DNA from: Brucella tritici
GTDB lineage: Bacteria; Pseudomonadota; Alphaproteobacteria; Rhizobiales; Rhizobiaceae
Length of the DNA: 64,000 nt
Assembly: GCF_902825325.1 (NCBI RefSeq)
Contig: NZ_CADEAR010000002.1
Coordinates: 62,001-126,000, forward strand
Direction: 5' to 3'
Shown in pieces: positions 1-6,932 of the stretch; positions within the stretch are counted from its first letter, which is position 1; the number at the start of each line of letters is the position of its first letter. The notes under the pieces are model-generated. The model was not told where the DNA came from and did not search any database. It saw only the letters and a list, made by a program, of their open reading frames with translations. The translations under genes were made by a program, and so were the position numbers.

Positions 1-168
1 CTCGAGCCGGGCCTCATCCATGTGAAGGAGATGTGGCGCGACCGCGCTTCGCTCGACCGGCATTTCGCTTCCGCCCATATTGCCGAATGGCGCGCGGCCT
101 GGCCTGAACTTGGTATCGGCGACCGCAATCTCGTTGTTTATGAAGTTGGCGAACCACAGATCACGTAA
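1..168 (+). CDS. 3' end of an antibiotic-biosynthesis-monooxygenase-like (YgiN-type) protein
   Basis: The window opens inside a reading frame whose last 55 codons are visible, ending in TAA at 166-168. The fragment has an EPGLIHVKEMWRD strand, then DRHFASAHIAEW and a final VVYEV strand. This matches the second half of the small dimeric ABM/quinol monooxygenase fold, where the H-F-x-S-x-H stretch is typical. The reaction cannot be told from the fragment and the start lies outside the window. A strong hairpin follows directly, so this is the last gene of its transcript. Confidence 0.6.
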   Translation, partial: LEPGLIHVKEMWRDRASLDRHFASAHIAEWRAAWPELGIGDRNLVVYEVGEPQIT

Positions 169-170
169 TA

Positions 171-205
171 CCAAAACTCGATGAGTTTGACTCATCGAGT
201 TTTGG
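171..205 (+). terminator. Perfect 15-bp stem-loop, bidirectional terminator
   Basis: CCAAAACTCGATGAG (171-185), loop TTTGA, then its exact complement to 205. The A-rich start and T-rich end allow termination in either direction. It lies 3 nt after the upstream stop codon and separates that gene from argG. Confidence 0.8.
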
Positions 206-264
206 TTAAGCCCATGCGGCGACTGAGCATTTTCAGGGCGTGATGCGTTAGCATCTCAGCGCCC

Positions 265-273
265 TGGTATAAT
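265..273 (+). promoter_or_regulatory. Extended -10 promoter element of argG
   Basis: TGGTATAAT, a consensus extended -10 (TGn plus TATAAT at 268-273), lies about 120 nt before argG. Just upstream, an imperfect stem (CAGGGCG at about 235 with GCGCCCTG ending at 266) could be a control site. No good -35 is seen, as expected for an extended -10 promoter. Inferred from sequence only. Confidence 0.45.
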
Positions 274-395
274 ACGCATGAGTTTTCGCGATAAGTCGCA
301 GCCCTTCGGCTTGCACGCTGCTTGGCAACTGATAAAAGAACTACGGACAAATTTTGGGCGCCGCTCTGGAGCGCCTGATGAGACGGAAGTTTATT

Positions 396-1616
396 ATGAG
401 CAAGTGGAAAGACGTTAAGAAAGTCGTTCTCGCCTATTCGGGCGGCCTCGACACCTCGATCATTCTGAAGTGGCTTCAGACGGAACTCGGCGCGGAAGTT
501 GTGACCTTCACCGCCGATCTCGGTCAGGGCGAAGAACTTGAGCCAGCCCGTAAGAAAGCGGAAATGCTGGGCATCAAGGAAATCTTCATCGAGGACGTGC
601 GTGAAGAATTCGTGCGCGATTTCGTTTTCCCGATGTTCCGCGCCAATGCCGTCTATGAAGGCGTCTATCTGCTCGGCACCTCGATTGCCCGCCCGCTGAT
701 CTCCAAGCACCTGATCGAAATAGCGAAGAAGACCGGCGCCGACGCCATCGCGCATGGCGCGACCGGCAAGGGCAACGACCAGGTTCGCTTCGAGCTTTCG
801 GCCTATGCGCTGAACCCGGACATCAAGATCATCGCCCCATGGCGCGACTGGTCGTTCAAGAGCCGCACGCATCTGCTCGAATTCGCCGAACAGCACCAGA
901 TTCCGGTTGCCAAGGACAAGAAGGGCGAAGCGCCGTTCTCCGTCGACGCCAACCTGCTGCACTCCTCGTCCGAGGGCAAGGTTCTGGAAGATCCGGCTGT
1001 CGAGGCGCCTGAATATGTGCATATGCGCACCATTTCGCCGGAAACCGCTCCCGACAAGGCAACGATCATCAAGATCGGCTTTGAAAAGGGCGATGCCGTT
1101 TCGATCAATGGCGAGCGCCTGTCGCCTGCCACGCTTCTTGCCAAGCTCAACGACTATGGCCGTGACAACGGCATCGGTCGTCTCGACCTCGTGGAAAACC
1201 GCTTCGTGGGCATGAAGTCGCGCGGCGTCTACGAAACGCCGGGCGGCACGATCCTGCTGGCAGCACACCGCGCCATCGAATCGATCACGCTCGACCGCGG
1301 TGCGGCGCACCTGAAAGACGAGCTGATGCCGCGCTATGCCGAGCTGATCTATTACGGCTTCTGGTTCTCGCCGGAACGCGAAATGCTGCAGGCCGCCATC
1401 GATCACAGCCAGCGCCATGTCGAAGGCGAAGTCACGCTCAAGCTCTACAAGGGCAATGTGATGGTGATCGGTCGCGAATCGGACAAGTCGCTCTATTCCG
1501 ACAAGCTCGTCACCTTCGAAGACGATCAGGGTGCTTACGACCAGAAGGACGCAGCAGGCTTTATCAAGCTCAATGCATTGCGTCTGCGCACGCTTGCTGC
1601 ACGCGACCGCAAATAA
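396..1616 (+). CDS. argG: Argininosuccinate synthase
   Basis: ArgG condenses citrulline and aspartate with ATP to argininosuccinate, the penultimate step of arginine biosynthesis in the cytoplasm. The 406-residue product has the family's usual length. The N-terminal PP-loop [10 protein letters not shown] binds ATP. The blocks [13 protein letters not shown] and APWRDW are typical of the citrulline/aspartate site. The frame is open from 354, but [17 protein letters not shown] at 396 is the normal family N-terminus and has GGAAG upstream. The gene stands alone, with terminators before and after it. Nothing is unusual about it. Confidence 0.97.
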   Translation: MSKWKDVKKVVLAYSGGLDTSIILKWLQTELGAEVVTFTADLGQGEELEPARKKAEMLGIKEIFIEDVREEFVRDFVFPMFRANAVYEGVYLLGTSIARPLISKHLIEIAKKTGADAIAHGATGKGNDQVRFELSAYALNPDIKIIAPWRDWSFKSRTHLLEFAEQHQIPVAKDKKGEAPFSVDANLLHSSSEGKVLEDPAVEAPEYVHMRTISPETAPDKATIIKIGFEKGDAVSINGERLSPATLLAKLNDYGRDNGIGRLDLVENRFVGMKSRGVYETPGGTILLAAHRAIESITLDRGAAHLKDELMPRYAELIYYGFWFSPEREMLQAAIDHSQRHVEGEVTLKLYKGNVMVIGRESDKSLYSDKLVTFEDDQGAYDQKDAAGFIKLNALRLRTLAARDRK

Positions 1617-1633
1617 GCATCGCTAATCCAAAC

Positions 1634-1663
1634 AAAAGCCCGCCTTCCGGCGGGCTTTTTTTA
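1634..1663 (+). terminator. Rho-independent terminator of argG
   Basis: AAAAGCCCGCC, loop TTCC, GGCGGGCTTTTTTT. This is a classical GC-rich stem with a U-run 17 nt after the argG stop codon. Confidence 0.92.
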
Positions 1664-1679
1664 TAGCGGGACGTGAATT

Positions 1680-2222
1680 TTGTCTTTCTATCTGGCCCTG
1701 CCTGCCTGCATTCTGCTTGGCATTTATCTGCTGGTGCGCTGCATTTCCATTCTGTGGAAAATGATTGCGCCTGATGTCCGGCACCAGTTTGCGGGTAACG
1801 ACCGGCCCCATAGCATTCCTTTGCCGAAAGTCGGGCGCTACGCGATCAGCATCGTGTTTCCGCCGCTTATCGTTTTCACCGGAACAGCCTATTTCTCAAC
1901 GCAATTTGCCATCAAGGCGCGCGCGACCGGCATCCCGATTGCCTATCATTCCATAAGCCGTTTTCTGTTGAGCGTCCGGCGGACGGATATGCGCGGCAAT
2001 GCTTCTCATGCCTTGGGTTATTTCGACTGCACGACACCCGGCGATTACGAAATCACCTGCCTGACCCCTGAAAAGATCAGGGCGAATTTCCGGCTGGAAA
2101 TAACGCCCCATATTTCGGTCCTGAAACTCGCGCCTGTCATCGCAGGGACTATTCTTGCCGCTGGAATGAGCCTGGGCGGAACGATTGTCTTTGTGCTCTG
2201 GATGACCGGCAGAATCGCATGA
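1680..2222 (+). CDS. Hypothetical three-helix membrane protein
   Basis: 180 residues from a TTG at 1680. The first ATG in frame (about 1759) would remove a clear N-terminal membrane helix (FYLALPACILLGIYLLVRC), so TTG is preferred although the ribosome site is weak. A second hydrophobic segment is near residues 58-80 and a third near 142-172. Between them is a soluble stretch with two cysteines (GYFDCTTPGDYEITC). I do not recognise the family. The downstream neighbour is a mobile repeat and then the convergent map gene. Confidence 0.55.
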   Translation: MSFYLALPACILLGIYLLVRCISILWKMIAPDVRHQFAGNDRPHSIPLPKVGRYAISIVFPPLIVFTGTAYFSTQFAIKARATGIPIAYHSISRFLLSVRRTDMRGNASHALGYFDCTTPGDYEITCLTPEKIRANFRLEITPHISVLKLAPVIAGTILAAGMSLGGTIVFVLWMTGRIA

Positions 2223-2240
2223 GATCAAGCAGCGTTTTTT

Positions 2241-2444
2241 AGGGTCTGTGGGGAATTAGTTTTGAAGCGTGGTATGGATGAAAATAGCACAGGTTTAGGA
2301 GCAAAGCCGAAGGTGGAGTGGTTCTCCATCGAGGTTTTGCGACGCGAAGCTGGGCCATTTTCACCATATCCCTTTAGGACGTGGCGGATTTTCTCTCTGA
2401 ATGCGTCTCACGCCACGCCCAAAACCTAATTCCCCACAGACCCT
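2241..2444. repeat. 204-bp palindromic MITE-like element, copy 1
   Basis: The ends are near-perfect inverted repeats, AGGGTCTGTGGGGAATTAG at 2241-2259 and its complement at 2426-2444. The similarity continues inward as a (G)CGTGG/CCACGC arm. TA dinucleotides border both ends (2240-2241 and 2444-2445), as expected for TA-targeting IS630/mariner-type or some IS5-type elements; that link is inference. The interior (about 2280-2370) aligns by eye with the element at 19094-19358, sharing TTTAGGAGC, CCGAAGGTGG, ATCGAGGTTT and GCGACGC. No transposase frame is present. The right end contains the stop codon of map. Confidence 0.75.
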
Positions 2445-3217
2445 ACACCCGCCAGCATCTTTTCCTCACCGGGACGCAAGGTCAGCACGCGCACGCCATT
2501 TGATGTGACTGCAACCGTATGCTCGAACTGCGCTGACAGTTTTCCATCACGCGTCACCACCGTCCAGCCGTCCTTTTCGGTCTTCACCTTGGCCGTTCCC
2601 TGATTGAGCATCGGTTCGATGGTGAACACCATGCCTTCGCGCAGACGGACGCCCGTGCCGGGCTTGCCGAAATGCAAGACCTGCGGTTCCTCGTGCATCT
2701 CGCGACCGATACCGTGGCCGCAATATTCCCGCACGATGCTGTAATCATGCCGCTTGGCGTGGCGCTCGATGGCATGACCAATATCACCCAAAGTCGCGCC
2801 GGGACGCGCGGCAGCAATCCCCTTCCACAAGGCCTCATAGGTCACACGGACCAGCCGCGAGGCAAAGGGAGCAACGTCACCGACCATATAGGTCTTGCTG
2901 GAATCGGCTATATAGCCGTCCTTTTCCAGCGTGATATCGAAGTTGATGATCTCGCCGTTTTCAATGATCTCGTCATTCGACGGCATGCCGTGGCAGACGA
3001 CTTCGTTCTTTGAAGCATTCAGCACATAGGGATAGTCATATTGCCCCTTGCTGGCAGGCCGCGCCTGCAACTCGCGGGTAATGTAATCCTCGACCAGATC
3101 GTTGACCTGCATCGTGGTCATGCCCGCCAGCGGCGTGCGGTCGAGAAGGGTAAAAACGGAGGCGAGCAGCGCGCCGGATGCCGCCATTTTCTCCACTTCG
3201 GCAGGTGTCTTGGTCAT
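2426..3217 (-). CDS. map: Type I methionine aminopeptidase
   Basis: Removes N-terminal methionine from nascent proteins, using two metal ions. 263 residues, normal for the family. All metal and catalytic positions are visible: VCHGMPS (His), NFDI and DSSKTY (two Asp), GHGIGREMHEEP (His), TIEPM (Glu) and FEHTVAV (Glu). The ATG overlaps the stop of the ParD-like gene by 4 nt (ATGA), so the two are translationally coupled. The last codons (GSVGN and stop) lie in the inverted repeat of the neighbouring 204-bp element. The original C-terminus was therefore probably replaced, though the catalytic core is intact. It may be a second, specialised MetAP; a housekeeping copy could lie elsewhere in the genome. 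Confidence 0.93.
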   Translation of the reverse strand: MTKTPAEVEKMAASGALLASVFTLLDRTPLAGMTTMQVNDLVEDYITRELQARPASKGQYDYPYVLNASKNEVVCHGMPSNDEIIENGEIINFDITLEKDGYIADSSKTYMVGDVAPFASRLVRVTYEALWKGIAAARPGATLGDIGHAIERHAKRHDYSIVREYCGHGIGREMHEEPQVLHFGKPGTGVRLREGMVFTIEPMLNQGTAKVKTEKDGWTVVTRDGKLSAQFEHTVAVTSNGVRVLTLRPGEEKMLAGVGSVGN

Positions 3218-3426
3218 GACGATTGCACCGCCAGAACCGGCAGCTCGACCTGTGCGGCGCGCAACTGCATCTGCACGATCTCGTTGAACGACAGGTCGGG
3301 ATGGGCCTGCGCCAGCATGCCGATTTTCATCCAGTATTCAGCCTGCGCATTGATCGAACGGCACATGACGTCACTCGCCTTGCGCAGTTCCTCATGCAAT
3401 TCGTCACCGATTTTCACGATACCCAT
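3214..3426 (-). CDS. ParD-like antitoxin-family protein
   Basis: 70 residues, MGIVKIGDELHEELRKASDVMCRSINAQAEYWMKIGM followed by an acidic/hydrophobic tail. The N-terminal half reads as a ribbon-helix-helix DNA-binding fold with the R-S-x-N-A-Q-A-E-x-W signature of ParD-like antitoxins. No ParE-like toxin follows. The next gene, overlapping by 4 nt, is map. The protein presumably represses its own promoter, and an AT-rich dyad lies 24 nt upstream at 3451-3467. Whether it controls MetAP as an antitoxin would is unknown. Confidence 0.75.
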   Translation of the reverse strand: MGIVKIGDELHEELRKASDVMCRSINAQAEYWMKIGMLAQAHPDLSFNEIVQMQLRAAQVELPVLAVQSS

Positions 3427-3450
3427 AGCTTTGTCCAGACCATACGATTC

Positions 3451-3467
3451 ATATATGTATCATATAT
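3451..3467. promoter_or_regulatory. Dyad operator candidate between parD-map and marR
   Basis: ATATATG TAT CATATAT, two perfect 7-bp arms with a 3-bp spacer, followed by further TATATA steps to about 3480. It sits just upstream of the ParD-like gene in the divergent promoter region. Size and symmetry fit a ribbon-helix-helix operator. A second perfect palindrome, TATGGCGCCATA at 3537-3548, lies closer to marR and may serve the MarR protein. Confidence 0.45.
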
Positions 3468-3562
3468 AAACCGTATATATCCATCGATCAAGCTCCCCCG
3501 ATTTTCACTTGAACATTCAAACCCGCTTGCATTTAGTATGGCGCCATATTATATGCCGCCGT

Positions 3563-4093
3563 ATGGAAATAATCGAACAAAAGCATCACGCCCTTCTGGG
3601 CGAAATGGAACGCCGGCACAGCCCGTCCACCGACGCGCTGAAAGCCTGCTTTGAAGTTTTGTCGCTTGCTGCGGCCATTGACCGGGATTGCGCCAACCGG
3701 CTGGCACCGCACAAGCTTTCGGAGGGCAAGTTCGTCCTGCTGTTTCTGCTGCACGATGCGCCCGACGGCCTCTCGCCGCACGAGCTTTCAGAGCGCGCAG
3801 GTGTCACGCGCGCCACTATCACCGGCCTGCTGGACGGGCTGGAGCGCGATGGTTTCCTCAAGCGCCGCGCGGATAGCGAGGACCGCCGCAAGCTGACTGT
3901 CCGGCTGACATCCGAAGGTTCGTTGCTGGCGCAACAGCTTTTCGAACAACACACCGCATGGATTGCAAGCCTGATGAGCGACCTCTCGTCAGGCGAACAG
4001 CAGCTTCTCAGCACCTTGCTGCGTCGCATCTGGAGCCGCACCGATGCCGGTCGTTCTTTCAAGATCAACGAAACCCTAAGGGATATGACATGA
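3563..4093 (+). CDS. MarR-family transcriptional regulator
   Basis: 176 residues from ATG 3563; a TTG at 3509 would add 18 residues that do not look protein-like. The winged helix is clear: LSPHELSERAGVTRATITGLLDGLERDGFLKRRADSEDRRKLTVRLT, where the D-x-R-R-K wing is typical of MarR. Dimerisation helices flank it. The stop overlaps the start of the next gene (ATGA), so both form one operon, divergent from parD-map. The likely targets are its own promoter, with palindrome TATGGCGCCATA at 3537-3548 just upstream, and the coupled small protein. The ligand is unknown. Confidence 0.88.
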   Translation: MEIIEQKHHALLGEMERRHSPSTDALKACFEVLSLAAAIDRDCANRLAPHKLSEGKFVLLFLLHDAPDGLSPHELSERAGVTRATITGLLDGLERDGFLKRRADSEDRRKLTVRLTSEGSLLAQQLFEQHTAWIASLMSDLSSGEQQLLSTLLRRIWSRTDAGRSFKINETLRDMT

Positions 4094-4446
4094 CCTATTA
4101 CCTCGCCGAGCTTTATTCCCCGAAATCGAGCTGGCACGCGCTTGATGCTGAAGGCAGGCAGGCTTTTTTTGAGAAAGTTGGCGCGGGTATGGGTGGTCTT
4201 GCGGCGCTCGGTATCGAGGCTTTGGCATTAGGTCCCGTCGACGCGACAAAGCCTTTTGCACCCGACCAGAGTTTCTTCGCCATCTGGCGCTTCCCGGATG
4301 AAACAGCTCTCGACATGCTGATTGCCGGAATCACCGCCACCGGCTGGCATGATTATTTCGACACGATCAATGCGGCGGGTGCTGGCACCGACCTTCCCGG
4401 CCATCTGGCGCAACTGGCAGGCGTGCCTTTCAGGGAAGCAGCCTGA
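4090..4446 (+). CDS. Small conserved hypothetical protein (DUF6616-like)
   Basis: 118 residues beginning MTYYLAELYSPKSSWHALDAEGRQAFFEKVG, with alternating strands and helices and a GWHDYFDTINAAG segment near the end. The pattern fits a small ferredoxin-like alpha/beta fold with the N-terminal strand YYLAELY. The family assignment comes from memory of similar proteins and is tentative. It overlaps the marR stop by 4 nt, so it is probably co-regulated with it. No signal peptide or membrane segment. Confidence 0.7.
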   Translation: MTYYLAELYSPKSSWHALDAEGRQAFFEKVGAGMGGLAALGIEALALGPVDATKPFAPDQSFFAIWRFPDETALDMLIAGITATGWHDYFDTINAAGAGTDLPGHLAQLAGVPFREAA

Positions 4447-4466
4447 TCCAAAACCGCTATCGCGAT

Positions 4467-4540
4467 GATAGAGCGTATCCCGAAAAGTGTGAAACGCCTA
4501 TGCAAGGAAATCAGTCCACTGGACTGATTTCTGATCCCGC
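4467..4540. repeat. Partial RIME/Bru-RS-type intergenic repeat with a 25-bp palindrome
   Basis: Contains the family core GAGCGTATCCCGAAAAGTGTGAAACG-like text also seen at 10165, 10945, 23912, 41969 and 45116. It is followed by a perfect palindrome GAAATCAGTCCA C TGGACTGATTTC at 4507-4531. It lies between the MarR operon and the SOS promoter of imuA and may act as the terminator of the former. Confidence 0.6.
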
Positions 4541-4570
4541 TTGACTCTTGCCTCGCTCGATTCAATACTA

Positions 4571-4585
4571 GAACATATAGAGAAC
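4571..4585. promoter_or_regulatory. LexA (SOS) box of the imuA-imuB-dnaE2 operon
   Basis: GAAC ATATAGA GAAC, an exact match to the alphaproteobacterial LexA operator GAAC-N7-GAAC (direct-repeat form). It lies 19 nt before the GTG start proposed for imuA, so the cassette should be repressed by LexA and induced by DNA damage. The site also argues against the TTG at 4541 as start, because that would put the operator inside the coding region. Confidence 0.85.
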
Positions 4586-4603
4586 AAACGATGGAATCTA
4601 GAC

Positions 4604-5455
4604 GTGAGCGGCATCGACATCGCGGCGCTGCGGCGCATGGTTACGACCATAGAAGGCAACGATCCGCAAGGCAGTTTTGCAAATCAGGGACAAACGGGCT
4701 TCGGGCGCGCGCGCAGTTTCACGCTCGGCCTTGCCGGGGCCGATGCCGCCTTTCCGCATGGCCTTGCAGGCGATGCGCTGCATGAGGTTTTTGCCGAAAA
4801 CCCCGGCGCGCATATGGCCGCGACCGGCTTTGCGCTCGCTTTTGCCGCCCGTGCGGCAGAAGGTGTTACAGAACCTCGCCGCCCGATCATCTGGATCGAG
4901 GAAGAAAGTGCTGCAAGTGAATATGGCGGGCTTTATCCGCCGGGGCTTCATGCCTTCGGGATCGACCCGTCGCGACTTCTGATCGTGCGCTGCCCCACGG
5001 CACAGGATGTCCTGAAGGCAGCAAACGATGCGCTGGAAGCCGGAAGCGGCGGCAAGGCCTCGCATCTTGTTTCCGGCGTCGTCGCCTCGGTGACAGGCCA
5101 GCCGAAATGCCTCGACCTGACCGCCTCGCGGCGTCTGCTTCTGGCAACCGAAACCGCGCAACTGCCCGTCATCCTGCTCAGGAGCCACCGGACAGGCGTG
5201 CAGAGCGCTGCCGTCAGCCGCTGGCGAGTGGCGCCCGCGCCATCCCGTTCAAGCGGAGCAAACGCACCCGGCAAGCCTGTCTTTTCGGCGGTTCTGGAGC
5301 GCAATCGCCACGGCACATGCGGGCAATGGATCATGGAATGGAACAATGAAACCCTTGAATTTGATGCAAGAGAACGGGATGACAGAACGTCTGTTTCTCG
5401 CCCTCTGGTTTCCGTTTCTGCCGACCGACCGGCTTCGCAACAACGCTCCGCCTGA
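4604..5455 (+). CDS. imuA: ImuA, RecA/SulA-like mutasome protein
   Basis: First gene of the three-gene mutagenesis cassette. ImuA proteins are RecA-like and help ImuB and DnaE2 in damage-induced translesion synthesis. The sequence has the family features GLAGDALHEVFAENP, RPIIWIEEESAASEYGGLYPPGLHAFGIDPSRLLIVRC and the VSGVVASVTG block, and a weak Walker-like region. The start is set to GTG 4604 because the frame's earlier TTG (4541) lies upstream of the LexA box; ATG 4637 is the other choice. About 283 residues. The C-terminus runs well into imuB in another frame (77-nt overlap), which implies translational coupling. Confidence 0.85.
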   Translation: MSGIDIAALRRMVTTIEGNDPQGSFANQGQTGFGRARSFTLGLAGADAAFPHGLAGDALHEVFAENPGAHMAATGFALAFAARAAEGVTEPRRPIIWIEEESAASEYGGLYPPGLHAFGIDPSRLLIVRCPTAQDVLKAANDALEAGSGGKASHLVSGVVASVTGQPKCLDLTASRRLLLATETAQLPVILLRSHRTGVQSAAVSRWRVAPAPSRSSGANAPGKPVFSAVLERNRHGTCGQWIMEWNNETLEFDARERDDRTSVSRPLVSVSADRPASQQRSA

Positions 5456-6932
5456 TGGCAAACCGCGCCTGCCTTTGGTGGTGACCGAGCGCACGGCCAA
5501 TGCGCTGCGGCTGACGGCGGTGGATGCCGAAGCGGCAAGGTTCGGTCTTTTTCCCGGCATGGCGCTGACGGATGCGCGCGCCCGCGTGGAAAGGCTTGAA
5601 GTGGCAACGGCAGCACCGGACCATGATGCGGCATTGCTCAAGCGTCTTGCCCATTGGTGCGAACGCTACACGCCGCTTGTCGCCTTCGATGAGCCGCATG
5701 GGCTGATGCTCGACATAACCGGCTGCGCGCATCTTTTTGGCGGGCTCGACGCCATGCGTGCCGATGCAATCCGGCGTCTGGAACGGGCCAGGCTTGGCGT
5801 ACAGGCGGCGATTGCCGATAACAGTTTTGCCGCGCGGCTTCTGGCACGGGGAACGAAGGGCGGTGTCTTCAGCAGGACAGAGGCCGACCGGTTGCTCCCC
5901 CGCCTGCCGCTCTCCGCGCTTGAACTGACGCAAGCCGCCGAAACCGGCCTCAAGCGCGCCGGATTGAAACGCATCGGCGATGTGATGGGGCTTCCGCGCG
6001 CCGCCCTCACCGCCCGTTTCGGCACCGATCTTGCCACCAGGCTCGACCGGCTGGCGCGGCAGGAGCGCGCGCCGATTTCCCCCTTGCGCATCATGCCGCT
6101 CAGTACCGTCGAGCGCCGCCTGTCAGAGCCGGTTACCGCAATGGAACTGATCGAACACATCTTGCAGGAACTGGCGCAGGAGCTTTTTGCGCAACTTGAA
6201 CCGGGGGGCAAAGGCGCGCTTCTGATTGAGGCTTCCTTCTTCCGTGTCGATGGCGAAGTGCGTCATATCCACATCGAAACCGGCCAGCCCTTGCGCAACG
6301 ACAAGGTTTTCCTGCGCCTTGCGCGTGAAAGGCTCAACGCCCTGACAGACCCGCTCGATGCCGGGTTCGGCTTCGACATGATCCGGCTGGCAGCGCTGCG
6401 CAGCGCGCCAATCGCCCCGCGCCAGACGGGGCTCGACCAGCATGAAGAGGATGAAGCGGGGTTTGGCCAGCTTGTCGACCGGCTTTCGGCGCGGCTTGGA
6501 CAGAACCGCGTTCTCGTTTCCTTTTCGCGCAACACGCATATGCCGGAGCGCGCTTTCGGCCTCGTCCCTGCCTTGCATGGGTCGCGAAAAACCGAAGCCG
6601 ATTATCGCAGCCAGGCGGAACTGCCGGGCGACCCGCCAGCACGCCCCATAAAACTGTTTCGCCCGCCGCAGTTGATCGAAAGCGTGGCGGAAGTGCCCGA
6701 CAGTCCGCCTTCGTTCTTCCTGTGGCGACGGGTGCGCCATCATGTACGCCTTGCCGAAGGACCGGAAAGGATCGAACCGGAATGGTGGCTCGCAATCGGT
6801 CATACGGTTCCGGAACTGCGCGATTATTACCGGGTGGAAGACGAGAACGGCCAGCGCTTCTGGATTTTCCGCGAGGGGCTTTATGACGGCGCCAATCACC
6901 CGCGCTGGTTTTTACACGGACTGTTCGCGTGA
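5379..6932 (+). CDS. imuB: ImuB, catalytically inactive Y-family polymerase homologue
   Basis: 517 residues. ImuB links DnaE2 and ImuA to the beta clamp and is thought not to polymerise. The Y-family frame is recognisable (LFLALWFPFLPTDRL near the N-terminus, MLDITGCAHLFGG at about 110, then HhH and little-finger regions). The N-terminal metal aspartates and the DE pair of active enzymes (usually S-I-D-E-A) are absent, as is normal for ImuB. The C-terminal RDYYRVEDENGQRFWIFREGLY block is typical of the family tail. ATG 5379 is preferred to 5346 because it gives MTERLFLALW directly and reduces the overlap with imuA. The stop TGA overlaps the dnaE2 start (TGATG). Confidence 0.93.
   Translation: MTERLFLALWFPFLPTDRLRNNAPPDGKPRLPLVVTERTANALRLTAVDAEAARFGLFPGMALTDARARVERLEVATAAPDHDAALLKRLAHWCERYTPLVAFDEPHGLMLDITGCAHLFGGLDAMRADAIRRLERARLGVQAAIADNSFAARLLARGTKGGVFSRTEADRLLPRLPLSALELTQAAETGLKRAGLKRIGDVMGLPRAALTARFGTDLATRLDRLARQERAPISPLRIMPLSTVERRLSEPVTAMELIEHILQELAQELFAQLEPGGKGALLIEASFFRVDGEVRHIHIETGQPLRNDKVFLRLARERLNALTDPLDAGFGFDMIRLAALRSAPIAPRQTGLDQHEEDEAGFGQLVDRLSARLGQNRVLVSFSRNTHMPERAFGLVPALHGSRKTEADYRSQAELPGDPPARPIKLFRPPQLIESVAEVPDSPPSFFLWRRVRHHVRLAEGPERIEPEWWLAIGHTVPELRDYYRVEDENGQRFWIFREGLYDGANHPRWFLHGLFA

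Noticed and set aside
192-1418. 408-codon minus-strand frame opposite argG
   Set aside because: Antisense shadow of a high-GC gene; no family features and no ribosome site, while argG on the plus strand is certain.
4541-4603. TTG start giving a 304-residue ImuA
   Set aside because: The LexA box would lie inside the coding sequence, so transcription begins too late for this start.
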